From positions 124,001 through 188,000 of the forward strand of contig NW_002476155.1 of NCBI RefSeq assembly GCF_000189635.1: 64,000 bases of DNA. Direction: 5' to 3'. Source of the DNA: Tetrahymena thermophila SB210 (lineage: Eukaryota; Ciliophora; Oligohymenophorea; Hymenostomatida; Tetrahymenidae). Below, piece by piece: positions 39,342 through 50,787 of the stretch. A program made the position numbers and the translations under genes. Below the pieces are notes generated by a model, which was given only the letters and a program-made list of their open reading frames with translations, had not been told where the DNA came from and did no database searches. The stretch's first letter is position 1. Each line of letters opens with the position of its first letter.

Positions 39342-41123
39342 TCAAACAAGTTTAAAGTTTTATTCTGTTATCCATTTATTTTTATTTTATATTCTGAATT
39401 AATGTCTAAAATAGCTGGAAGGAGGACATCCAGAATTAAAGTCTGATTAACTTTTATAAATTGAGTTGTGATCATAATGTGCAGCTCCAACTCTAAAATC
39501 TTTATCACCTATTATTTTTTCATTCTTTTCCTAATAAAAAAAAATTCATTTGTTTTTGAATTTAGTCAACATACTTTAATTTACTTTTATATCTTTTTTG
39601 TAGATTTCGTCAGGAGATATGTATGGAGAATCAACAAAAAGTGATTTCTAATCATATTATTTTATTAAATTCGTTAATAAATTAAAACATCTTTAAAAAT
39701 TTTTTAATATTTTTAAATTTAAAAAATATTTTTTAAATAAATGTATTGCCTCTGTTTAAAAATATAATTTTCCTTCAAAAATAATAATTGTCTACAAATT
39801 AATTTGTTTTGTATACAATTGATTGATGAATAATATTATTTTTACTAGTTTCGTTCTATAAAAATTAATCGAATTTATTATTCTGTAATATCCTAAACAT
39901 CACTCTAATTTCTTTAATAGCTTACACACAAATATTTGAAAAAAACTTGAATTAAAGTAGATGATTGATTGCTCTAATCTAAACCAATAAATTATAAAAT
40001 TCTATCTCTTTTTTGCATAAACACTTTATAAAATATTAAATAGTAAATAAATGTATTATACAAATTCTCCGAAATCTTTGCCTCTCTGAGTCCTACTTTT
40101 TACTAGAGTTGTAGAAGAATCAGTAGTCTATAGCCTTGATTAGTTTGTTTTCCTTGTTTTGTTTGACATAAAAGAAACTCCTGTTTGATTGGGCACAAAT
40201 AAACCTCTTTTTAAATTATTTTCAGGATTCGACAAATTTCCTGGAACCTATTTTAAAAAAATAGTTTTAATCTTAGCTAATTTAAGGTAACTCATTATGG
40301 CAGTTGGAGTTTGTTTTTTCAAGAATTTATATTGCATGTACCATATTGATATAAACAATAATCTCTCAAAGTATTTTTAACATTTTCAAAGAAATTAGAA
40401 TTAAAATTTTGAGTTTATTCAATATCAAAAGGTATTTTTAAATTTTTATTAATCTTTTCCTTAAATTTACATTAAATTTTTCTTTGATTTAATTTAAAAG
40501 TAGAATACTTTTTGATAAAAAAGCAATTCATGCTTTAAAAAAATTTTATTCAAAATATTTAAATAGTTAATTGATTGATGTCCACAATTTAAATTTCATT
40601 CTAGCTTTTATGTTTTTAATTTTCCATCTAAATAAAAAAAATAAATAAAAATTGATAGTGTCTGTCATAAATAAATAGTTATATTCTTAAGTTACTATAA
40701 TTTAATTTTAAATATTTGCTTTAGTCCATTAAATTATGCAAATTAAAATATCAATTTAAAAATCAATTTTACCCACAACTTGTTAAAATCGAGTAATTCA
40801 TTTGAAATTGTAGGATGCAAAAATTTTCGTATTCCTCCTGATGTGTACAAATTCTCTTGTTTTTTAAGTGATATTTTAAATTGCATTGATTTTCTTTAGC
40901 TCTAAGAAGGTTTTGTGTTGCTATCAGTAATTGTTTCATTTGGTTTTGTATGAAAATCAGTAAAAGTCTAAGTATTCTTAAGAATTGTACTTTGATTTTC
41001 ATCAATTATGTCAAAATCTTCATTGTCAAAGTACCTATTGTTGGCAGGATCATTTTGTGATACTTTTAACTAACCTTCCTTGATCTTCAACTATTATTAA
41101 ATATAAGTTAAAGGTTATTGCAT
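39342..41123 (-). CDS. Hypothetical multi-exon protein
   Basis: Proposed start ATG 41123 (MQQPLTYIQQQLKIKEGQ). The first exon (to about 40773) encodes SQNDPANNRYFDNEDFDIID and ISNELLDFNKLW and ends at a GTAAAA donor. Further coding pieces lie at about 40255-40070 (NLKRGLFVPNQTGVSF, SRTQRGKDFGEF), 39655-39600 (SLFVDSPYISPDEIYKK) and 39535-39342 (KDFRVGAAHYDHNSIY, SGCPPSSYFRHQF), ending FKLV then TGA. Short aromatic/Gly/Pro-rich segments resemble axonemal microtubule-associated proteins in style only; no family is recognised. The gene upstream (41454-43284) runs into it without a clear stop, so the two could be one gene. Confidence 0.5.
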
Positions 41124-41453
41124 TTTATCTTTTTTGTAAGTAAGTTAAATGCTTGAAAGTAAATTAACCTTATAAAAATAAGAAAAATAAAATTTTTATT
41201 GTTATTTAAATTCGATTTTCTCTAGAAATCTCGTTCATGCTTTAAATAAATAGATGATAGTAAGCTATAAATTAATTATTTTTTGGTATCTAATCATAAT
41301 AATATAAATAAATATTAAATTTGAGAATAAAATTAATTTATAATATTTTTTCACTATTCAATTATTCTTAATTTTTCATTCCATTTTTAGATATTAAATT
41401 TTTCCATATTTCAATTTTTTTGGTAAAAATCAATTGAATAGATTTTTAAATTT

Positions 41454-43284
41454 ATGTTTTTAATAAAAATGTTACTTTTTTATCATTAACCATGTTGTGG
41501 AAGACGAACTGAGGCACATGAGACTTTTTTGCAGAATATCCAACATGTAAAAATACGTCACTTTTTGTGTATGTTTTATTGTCATCTTTATTAAATTGAG
41601 ATTTGATAAGTTTTAAAAAGTTAAAAAATTCTTTTATTACCAGATTCAACTTAATGAAATCCCATTTAAGATGCTCTTTTATTCAGCAAAACAAGAGCCA
41701 TTCTTTTTCCCTTCTCTTTTTACTTTCTAAGTGTTTCTTCTATAGTTGACTCTTTCTAAATAAACTAAAAAGAGGAAATACTTGGAGCATTTTACCCTTG
41801 ATGAGACTTTATTTTTTTCAAAGTATTCCAGATAAAATTTCTGAGAATTTATATTGTGTTTGGATATTTAGTGTTAGTTGCAAACAGTACTGCAAGTATG
41901 TTTTCCATTTCTACAACCTTGTTTGATATTGTTAATTTTATCAATCTAATAATCAAATTATTCTTTTATTTAATTATTTTACTATAGCTCCTCTTTCGGA
42001 ATCTGCAAGAACGTTGAAATGTTTAGATGGATTTACGAAAGCAAATGTATGAATATCCCAGTTATTCTTTAATGGAATTATAAATTCGTCATCCAAATCT
42101 TAGAAAGCCCAGTGATGCATGTGCATCTTTTTAATTCCTAAATAATTCTAGTTAAGCCTTACAAAGTATTTTTTAAAAAATTACTGCATGTTTCCTCATA
42201 TTTTCTTGACTTATAAAGCTTGTATTTCTCTTTATGTTCTGTGTTTGGTTTATAAACAGGAGCCTATAATCATGAAATAAACATAAGCTAATTATTTATA
42301 AAAACATGTAAATACTTTTAATATAAATTTGCCTAGGGATTGAAATTCTTAAGCAGATCTCCTCGAATGAAGACCACAGTTCCCTTTTGGAATCCACTCA
42401 TTAGTTTCATAATTGAATCCGTACAAATCACCAGTAGTGTTGTCTAAAAAATAGTCTGAAGGTTTTATGCTCTTCAAATTCTAGTTATCAAAAATTAATA
42501 ATTAATTAATTAATAAAAAAGTTGGATAAAATCTTTAGATATTAATATTTAAGTTAGATAAAAGTTTTTAAAGTTTTTTTTTACAGAACTGGTAGTTTGA
42601 ATGTCGCTTAGCTTTCCTCCATCTCCATTTCCATTAATGATATTAATATTCTATTTTATATTTTAATTGAGAAGATATTCAGCTCTTCCATCCATAAATC
42701 TATCATCTTTATATATTCAAAATATTAATTTACTTTCTCCATATTTGAAGCACTTAAAAAAACTAAAGCTTGCATGCCCCAAGCAGAAGCAAATAGATAT
42801 TTTTTTACTCTTAAACACATCCTCATCAAGGTTAAAATCTTTTTAAATTAGAAAATACTTTTATTTGGAAAGACATATATATGCCTTTATTTACTTTTCT
42901 CATTGAAGGAGACCAAGGTCTCACATTAGTATCTCCAATTACAAAAACCATATCTAATTAATCAAAATTATTTGCAGCTTCTTTTTTTAAATGAGAGCTT
43001 TCTATTTCGTATAAATAGTCATCTAAATTGTTTTTATCACGAATAAAAAACTCTGTTTCAGTATCAACTAACTCCTTTTATTCAGTCATAATCTTTTATT
43101 TACAAAATTTTATATTAGTGTGCAAATATAATTAACTAACTAGTAAATATAAATGCCTCTATTTAATTCAAGTATTTGTAAGTAATCTTAAATACTCTAC
43201 CTTCATAATTAAATAATGAAAATCTGCAAATTTCTTAATCCCTGACTTATTCTTGGAGTAGCCATTTACAATTAAAATTCTCAT
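41454..43284 (-). CDS. Class I glutamine-amidotransferase-like protein without the catalytic Cys
   Basis: Multi-exon, start ATG 43284 (MRILIVNGYSKNKSG), as in the first strand of class I amidotransferases. Further exons give QLDMVFVIGDTNVRPWSPSM; LFASAWGMQALVFLSAS near 42790-42740; INIINGNGDGGKLSD; DYFLDNTTGDLYGFNYETN; MHHWAFQDLDDEFIIPLKNN; and VLADSERGAI. The third exon matches the nucleophile elbow GxCxGMQ of this fold, but the Cys is Ala (ASAWGMQ), so glutaminase activity is not expected. The last clear exon (41603-41454) has DVFLHVGYSAKKSHVPQF. A 54-nt phase-consistent intron around 41606-41659 precedes it; beyond it the frame stays open to a TGA at 41050, so the 3' end is unresolved. The family call is by motif. 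Confidence 0.5.
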
Positions 43285-44382
43285 TCAATTAATTCTATCC
43301 TAAATAAAATAAATAGCTTTCCTATTTAAATAATTATTCTATTAAATCTAAAAAAATCAATTATCTTTGTTTGCTTTAGCTATCTATTACTGTTTTGTAA
43401 ATTTATAAAAATTTGCTTTATAACTAAATTTAGATGAACTAAACACGATAATTTATTATTTAGTGATTCAGTAAATTTTTAATATGGCAATTATTCAAAA
43501 AATTTTAATATCATTTTTATAAAATATTATCTTTAAAATATCATTTTTTGTTTATACTGCATTTTTAAGTTAATTCAGTAATAGATATAATATTTATATT
43601 TAAAAATATTAAACAAATCAAAGCGAATTTAAATGCTTATTATTATATAACAACAATTTCAGTATTTAAAAATTTCTAATTGATATTTATGCACATTATT
43701 TTACAATTGTTAATAATAACTATTTACATTTAATTTATATTGTGTATGTCAAATAAAATTTTGTATTTATCTATTATTATTTTTTTTATTTTTGAGAATT
43801 GGAATATATTTATTAAAAATTAAATGATTTCATATTTAAGAAACAAAGATAATGAGTAATATATAACTGCAAATTACTATTTTTAATTATAATATTTAGT
43901 TTAAAAATAAAAAAATAAATATAATTTAATTATCATTAAGCTTTAGCTCATTCAGTAAAATAAAATTATGAATGCTATCAGACTCAAAATCCTACAGTTT
44001 AATACAGTCAATGATGAAGATTCGAAAAAAAAAGGCTAAGCTTAAAACAATCTTAATAATAAAATCTATAACCAATATTTTTTTAAAGATGATAAAAAGT
44101 ACGGATTTATGATAATTTGTATAATTAATTATTATAAATATAATATAAATAGTTAAAAGTTCAATATTTATTTAATAAAAAATTAATTATTGATGTAAAT
44201 TTAAAAAATTGAATTAAACCGAAATTACTATTTTGAACAAATCATTTTTTATTTTAAATAGATCAAAGTATATAAAAATTAAATAAGGTAAATTTTTAAT
44301 AAACAAACTTAATGAAACCAAACAAATTTTTATTTTTTCTATTTTAAAATAACAAATGTAATAAAACTACTAAAATAAATCC
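43285..44382. other. Intergenic, extremely AT-rich
   Basis: About 1.1 kb with almost only A and T; no frame of gene-like composition, no repeat of note. Confidence 0.5.
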
Positions 44383-45267
44383 TCAAAAAAATAAATTAAT
44401 TAAAATAAATAACAAAATTATTTTGTCTAATAGTTATTTTTTATTAGAGCTAAAAGTATTAGTTAATCCATAACCACATTATTCTATTTATGATTGTAAT
44501 GATTGATATTTTAATATCCATGTATAAGATTTATCCATTTAACTTTTGCATATATTTTACCAGTCTTTTGTTTAGCTTGGATACAAATCACGATATGAAA
44601 TACCAAAAGCTGCTTTATTTTGAGATACAAATTTATCTAAATAACTGCATTCATTTAATTCGTTGCATGATTCATTAACAGCAACATCAAAATAATTAAT
44701 CAAATCATTTATTTGATCTCCATCATTTTTTAATGCAATAGCTAAATTTTTAGAATGAGCATAATTTGCAAGAAACAGGTTATAGTCAAGCTACTACTGG
44801 TAAGTTATTTTCAACTTTGAATCATTGGGGTTTTAATAGACATTCACATTGTCAGGGTCAACTCCATCACAACCGTTTTGAGCAGCTAAATCCATTCTGC
44901 TTTACATTATTTAAGCAAGCCCACTTGTTTAAAAGTTTCTTATATCAAGCCACCACTCATTTGGGTAACCATTATATTATCCAGCAATTATTGATTTTGG
45001 AAAATTACTTGCATCTGGTCTAAAATCTTCATATGAGCCAGCAGAGTAGTAACAAAAGACAACTTTTCCAAGGTTTTTTAATTTCTAAATTGCTCCTTAT
45101 TTTATACCTTCAAATAAATCGATAAAGTAAACTTAAGCATTTACACTGATATCAATAGTTCCTTGGAGTTGGTATTAAAAAGTAGTTTTAGGAACAACTT
45201 TAACATAACCATTTGCATCTACAAATAAAAAAGTTAACACCAATATGAAGAAAGTATTTTTGAGCAT
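44383..45267 (-). CDS. Secreted glycoside hydrolase family 114 protein
   Basis: Single exon, ATG 45267 to TGA 44383, 294 residues, no intron. Residues 1-18 are a signal peptide (MLKNTFFILVLTFLFVDA). The body follows GH114 (endo-alpha-1,4-polygalactosaminidase family) in order: FQYQLQGTIDISVNAQVYFI, KVVFCYYSAGSYEDFRPDAS, EWWLDIRNF, SRMDLAAQNGCDGVDPDNVN, YNLFLANYAHSKNLAIALKN, and FDVAVNESCNELNEC. The Asp of DGVDPDN and the Glu of NESC, conserved acids of this barrel, are present. Probably cuts galactosamine-containing polysaccharide outside the cell or in food vacuoles. The C-terminal 50 residues (after DLYPSQTKDWQ) are not part of the usual domain and end in a hydrophobic stretch (KIILLFILINLFF), perhaps a GPI-type or membrane tail. 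An old bacterial or fungal origin is possible. Confidence 0.88.
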
Positions 45268-47300
45268 TTTTATTCAATTTTATTTTATTTAATTATGAAT
45301 ATGAAAGATATTTTATTTTAAAGCATAAAAAAATATTCACTATTTCATTCCATTCATAACCTAAGTCTATAAAAATAAAATTTAGCAAATTAAAATTGAA
45401 AGATTTGAATAATTTATATCAGAAATAATCATATTTATAATTTTAGATTTAAAATAAAAATTTTTTAAATTAATAAAAATAATAAGTAATAAATAATTCA
45501 ATTGAGTTTAATTTATAGTCTTATTAATTAATTTATTTATTAAATATTATCTCTAAAATAATAATTTCTATATGTATGTGATGATAGCATACATCTTTCA
45601 ATATTTTTAAAGCTTATTTTGTTCCATTCATAGTATTTTATTAGTTAATATTAATATAAAAATATTTATTATTAATCTATTATATCTTATTGAATAAAAT
45701 TTATTTCAAATATCTATTCATTATTATCATTTACTTTTTAACATTTTTTTATAACAGTTGATCAAATATCCTTTTTAAAAATTTAAATCAAATTAATAAT
45801 ATTGATAAATGTGCATAATAATCTTCAATAATAATACTATCTATCTCAATAAAAATAAAATAAGTTTTAAAAGGGTTTTTAATTTGATAAATAACAAAAA
45901 TTCATTTATTTAAAAAAGTAATAATCTAAAAGACTCATAAAATGTTTAAAATTGATAAATAAATTCTTCATTAATAAAAGATTACCATTTTAGAATATAA
46001 AAAAATCAACATATTGAAGATAAATATTTAAATAACAATTATATAATATTAAGTATAATATATTATTATTTCTTAGATGATTATCAAAATTATATTAAAT
46101 TTAATCAAGTTTATGTTTTATCTATTTAAGTATATTAATCAATTGAACAAAATTAAAATTTTTTTTATCTACATACATATCCTTATATGAATTTGAAAAT
46201 TTTGGTAATATTAATAAAAATATTAAAATGTCATTAACAAATATAATATCCTCTCAATAAAATTATTACTGTGTAAAATAAAATTTTTGAAAAACCATTA
46301 AAAAAATATTAATGAGTCACACTTAAGTCTTTTTTTTTAATTTTTAATAGAGTAATTTAAAAATTAATACTGCGATTATTGAAAAGCTTACAGTTTATAT
46401 TTATTAAAATTTATATTTGATATTAGTTTATGATTGATAAATGTGCATAAATATAAAAGTAGATCTGAATTTTCTCAATTAATATATAAATTTTAAATAA
46501 TAATTCTTTTTATAGTAGTGAATAAATATTTTTATTTAAACAACTTAGGATTATTAATTATAATATTTGAAATATTAAAAATTCAAGCTATAATTTCAGA
46601 AAATTTGTATTTTTTTAAAGTAAGCTAAATAATTATTTGAAATTTTGTATGGCTAGAAAGAAATCTTCTTATTTAATTTAAATGGTCTTTTCCTCATTTC
46701 AGTTCATCACAATTTTAAGGTATATTAGACAAATATAAAAGTAGTAGTACTAATCTAATTTATTTAGATTAAATTTAGAGACTAACATAAATTGATGATT
46801 ACATACTTTTCAAAAGTTGAATGCAATTAGAAATAATCTGAGCAGAATTGTGTAATATTTTTATGAATTTTTATTATTTTATAGGAAGAATACTTTGTTT
46901 ATTTCAGCTGCTTGAGGTCAGTTCTATAAAAGAATATATTATGTATAAAAAGAATATATTATTTACAAAGAATAAGACAATATCTTACATTCAGAGAAAA
47001 ATTTGTGATGGCATAATTTACAAGTTTAGATAATACTTTATTTTTATATGGAAAATTAAGGTAATGGTGAGGGATTATGAATTATAATTTAATATAAAAG
47101 AAAAATTTCTTGCTTTGTTTATATCTGTCATTTCAAACTATAATAATTATATTAAAAAAGTGTAAAATTTCTATAAAAAAATAAGGAACAAAATAGTGTT
47201 AATTATTTTTAGATTCTTCAATATTCATTTAATCAGCCAGCAGCTCACTCATTTTACTCAACAAAGCTATTAAACACAATCAACTGATCAATTCACAACC
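45268..47300. other. Intergenic, AT-rich
   Basis: Two kilobases of AT-rich DNA separating the minus-strand block from the plus-strand genes (a divergent promoter region). A 48-codon plus frame at 46649-46795 (MARKKSSYLIQMVFSSFQF) is the only gene-like stretch and is weak. The last 100 bases before 47301 are richer in C and may be leader. Confidence 0.45.
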
Positions 47301-48011
47301 ATGTAATAAGGACATACTGTTAGTTGGAGTTCAAAGAAATTAAAATCACTAAGCGAAGAATTCGTCACTGATCCTAAAGCAATTAAGCATTTAGATGTTT
47401 CAAATAACTTATTAAGGACAGGCAGATCTCTTGAGAGATTTATCAATTTAGTGACTTTAATTATTGATGAAAACCAAATTAGCAACTTGTAAGAATTCCC
47501 TCAACTTCAATCACTTGAGTGCCTGAGCTTAATCAAGGTAGAAGCTATTTTTTTATTTGATTATTCATATATCTCATTTATAATTTTAATATCATAGAAT
47601 TAAATCTAAGACTTAGATGAATTCATAATGTTGTGCAAGTCCAAATTCCCTAAATTAAGCAATTTAAATTTAATGAAGAATCCCTGTTGTCCTACTTTCT
47701 TCTTACAAGAAGAAGACTATCACAATTATAGGTAGCAACTAGTTAAAAGTATTTCAACATTGACTATTATTGATGGCTTCCCCGTTACTGAAAAAGACTT
47801 TTAGCCATTTGTTTCAGAAATCTAACCCATAGAAGAAGGCAACTAAAGCAATGGGTATGGTAAATAAGTTATAAGATAGTAATATGTTGAAAATGATTAA
47901 GCAAGAGGTGTAGTAGAGCACAATCCTAAATATGCTAAAGTAAATCAAAACAGAAATATCCTTAAAGGAACCAGCTAAGGTAATAAACACATTCCCAATG
48001 AAAAATTGTGA
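47301..48011 (+). CDS. Leucine-rich-repeat protein, LRMDA (C10orf11)-like
   Basis: Exons 47301-47537 and 47598-48011 with a 60-nt intron, 216 residues. Three to four LRR units: IKHLDVSNNLLRTGRSLERF, LVTLIIDENQISNLQEFPQL, SLECLSLIKNQIQDLDEFIM and FPKLSNLNLMKNPCCPTF. The cap NPCCP...EEDYHNYRQQLV then LTIIDGFPVTEKDF matches the arrangement in LRMDA and related LRRcap proteins (NPACP...DDYxRYR...LxFLD). The C-terminal 60 residues are polar. Such proteins are small adaptors; the animal one acts in melanosome differentiation, but a ciliate role is unknown. Start chosen at the first in-frame ATG before the first repeat. Confidence 0.75.
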
Positions 48012-48572
48012 TAAAATTTAGCAAAAATGATACAATAGTTAAAAAAATTTGAAGAAAATGAACAAAATATCTAGCTTTTCCATAAAAAATATATATAATA
48101 TTATTTGATTTGTTTGAATGATTAATAATTGATAAATTTATTCTCGTAATTTATATTTGTAGTAATGCAGAGTATTAGTTATAATTAATTAATCAATAAT
48201 AATCAATTTCCTTTCTTATTTCTAAATAAAAACAATTATTGAAAAATTGCCATGATCAATTCCAAAATTTATCATTTAAAATAAAAATTCTCATTTTATC
48301 ATTAACAATTTAATTTGGGTTCTAGTCAATGCTATGCATTTTAATTTTAGACACAATTAATTTGTTGTTATTTGTTGTTTGTAATAAAAAATTCTTTCAT
48401 TTGAAAGATATTTTATAAACTAATATTTGTTTATTAATTATTCATTCATTTGATCACTTTATTATTAATTATTTCTAATGATTTTAATTTAATAATTATT
48501 TTGAAATATTTAAAAATTTTAATTTGAAATAAGTGTAATTAAAATAAGATATCTACATAGCGATAAAGAAAA
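48012..48572. other. Intergenic, AT-rich
   Basis: 560 bases between two plus-strand genes; no gene seen. Confidence 0.5.
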
Positions 48573-50049
48573 ATGGAAAGTGAATAGGGTTAACAAATCA
48601 TTACATTAAAGGAATTGTTTGAAGGCTGGAGAACGGTCAAAGATTAAATATAAAAGGAAAGGTAAAAAATTTAAATGACGATGAAAAGAAATACATGGAT
48701 TCAATATATTTCTTATAAACAAGTTTAGGGAACTAGCAATATAGATTCATATTCTCTAAAACCAAACTTTGAGAAAGCAGTCAATCAGAGTATGGAAACA
48801 GAAATACAGAGTAATTGAAATATTTAAAATGGATTTCTGTTAAAATTTCATTTGATTGATCATCATATTTTTAACAATTATGTTTGTTTTCATTCATTTT
48901 TTAAATTCTAAAAAAAATAAATATTTTCATTTATGAAGTAAGTTACTTCAAAATAAGTTTATTTTTTATTTATTAAATCTATTTTATGATTTAAAATAGC
49001 ATAAAAAGTTACAGAAGCTGTTCTATTTGAAGATAGTTTATATAAATTATAAATATGTCATACAGAAATATTTTCATCTACTAAAAGACATAAAAAATTA
49101 GAGGATTAGATAAAATACAATAACATAAACAATAAGCTAGAAAATAGATAAAATGTGTTAAAGAATAAAAGATAGTGTTTTTAAATAGTGGAAAATATAT
49201 TTTTAGACAGTTAAAAATGGAAAAAGTTTTAAATTTTAGAGATAGTAAGCTTAGTTGAAGAATTTATTTGAATTTTGGAGATTAAAGTTAGAAACAAGGC
49301 AAAAATAAAAGAACCTTCTTTACTAAATTCTAGTATCAAAAAAGGATAATCTTATTAAGTATGCAATTTAGTAATGGAAAAAGAATTAATCTTATAATAA
49401 AATTGCCTAAAAAGAAAGTTAAATTTTAAATTGGTTTTCTGAGCAGCAATAAAAACAAAAACTCGTCCCTATAAGATTAGAAAATAATTCATCTACTTCT
49501 ACCAGTTTTATGTCGACCACTTAAAGAAATGGAAACATTTAAAATAATTAAACTTAAAGACCTCCTTTATATTCAGATAAGAAATATTCATTTGCTAATA
49601 ATAATGAATAAGCTACCCACAGAAGTATTAAAAGTATAGACATCAGTTCAATCTAAATGTAAGGAGCCAACTCTAACAAAAATAATAATTTGCAAGCAAA
49701 CTCTTTCAATAATGTAAAAAATTAAATATAATAATATTCTAAATAATAAAAAATGTTTAAATTTAATTTAATTGAAATAAAGTAGCTATTTATTTTAAAT
49801 AAATTGAATATCTTAAATTATTTTATCTTATTTAATCTATACTAAGAAATAAATATTTACTAATATATTTAGATAAAAATTTTTTATATACACTGTAATT
49901 TCTAATATATTTAGGCCAACTAGGAAAAATAAATACTTTTTCATTCAAATTTAGTATTAATTTTTAAATTTCATGCTTTGTTTTAAGTGATTAGGTCTTA
50001 AGAAATGAGATTTTACAGTTTATTAATTTTTCATTTTGTTTCTAGCTGA
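48573..50049 (+). CDS. Sfi1-type centrin-binding repeat protein
   Basis: Exons 48573-48661, 48729-48810 and from 49000, all in phase. Start MESEQGQQIITLKELFEGWR. Repeats of the Sfi1 kind (hydrophobic ... W-K/R) occur: LKELFEGWRTVK, LRKQSIRVWKQKYR, DSVFKQWKIYFQ, LKNLFEFWRLKLET and LIKYAIQQWKKNQ. Sfi1 repeats form a long helix that binds centrin at basal bodies and related structures. From about 49440 the protein is Gln/Asn/Ser-rich. Coding composition ends near 49750 (QQYSKQQKMF) although the frame is open to TGA 50047-50049; an intron may start there and lead to the coiled-coil frame at 50221-50787. Fewer repeats than yeast Sfi1, as in the many small ciliate SFR proteins. Confidence 0.7.
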
Positions 50050-50328
50050 GATATACCAAATCTTAGCATTTTTTAGATATTTTTGAAATATTTTGCAAAT
50101 TCAAAGATTAATAAGAATATTTTAGCAATTAAATAGACATACTAATTTGGTAGTTCAATTTTTAGAATTTAGATTTAAAATTGCTACTTTGATGTTAAAA
50201 AAATGAAAAAAGATGTTTATTTATAATTATAATAGGATTACAATTAAAGAGAACTATAGAATGGAGACATGTTAGAAAGAGTTTAAAATTAATCTCAATT
50301 CATTTAACAATAGCAACAATAGTTTTTT

Positions 50329-50787
50329 ATGAATAATAGTTTTAATAGCAACAATACAAGGATTTAAGATATTTAAGGCTAAAAAAGCTAGAATTATTAA
50401 GGTTTTAGGAGAACTGATAATGGTCAGTTGGAGAGCAGCTATAAAAATCTTGAAATCATTAGAGAAAATTAATAGCATGAGATTAGCTATTAACAGTAGT
50501 TAAGTGAAAGGAAATAATAAAATTGGAAATAAAATGATGAATAATTGATAGATCAAGAAAGTAATAATTAATTAAGTAAATAATACAAAGTTTAAGAGTT
50601 AAGAATAAAAATATAAAATTATAATCTGGAGTTGCAGGAAAAGATATAAGAATACAATGATTTAAAAACATTAAAGCTTGAAAATGACAAAGATTTAGTG
50701 GCATACATGAAAATTTTGAAAGAAGATATTAAATCATTAATTGATAACAGTAAAGAGCTTAAGCAGTAGTTGATTAATTTGTAGTGA
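50329..50787 (+). CDS. Coiled-coil protein or 3' part of the Sfi1-like gene
   Basis: Open from ATG 50329 to TGA 50785-50787, 152 residues. Begins Asn/Ser-rich (MNNSFNSNNTRIQ), then heptad-like helices: QLSERKQQNWKQNDEQLIDQ, IKIQNYNLELQEKIQEYNDL, KDLVAYMKILKEDIKSLI. Just upstream (50221-50328) a different frame reads ENYRMETCQKEFKINLNSFN and is cut by TGA within a few codons of a six-T run at 50323-50328; a frame shift there would join the two. It may thus be the C-terminal part of the preceding gene. Confidence 0.5.

Noticed and set aside
44820..44840. TTGGGG-like string suggesting telomeric repeat
   Set aside because: Single copy inside the GH114 coding sequence; no tandem G4T2 repeats in the window.
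46649..46795. 48-codon plus frame starting MARKKSSYL
   Set aside because: Short, isolated, no second exon found; kept only as a note in the intergenic entry.
46848..47033. 61-codon plus frame
   Set aside because: AT-rich and no family features; likely chance.
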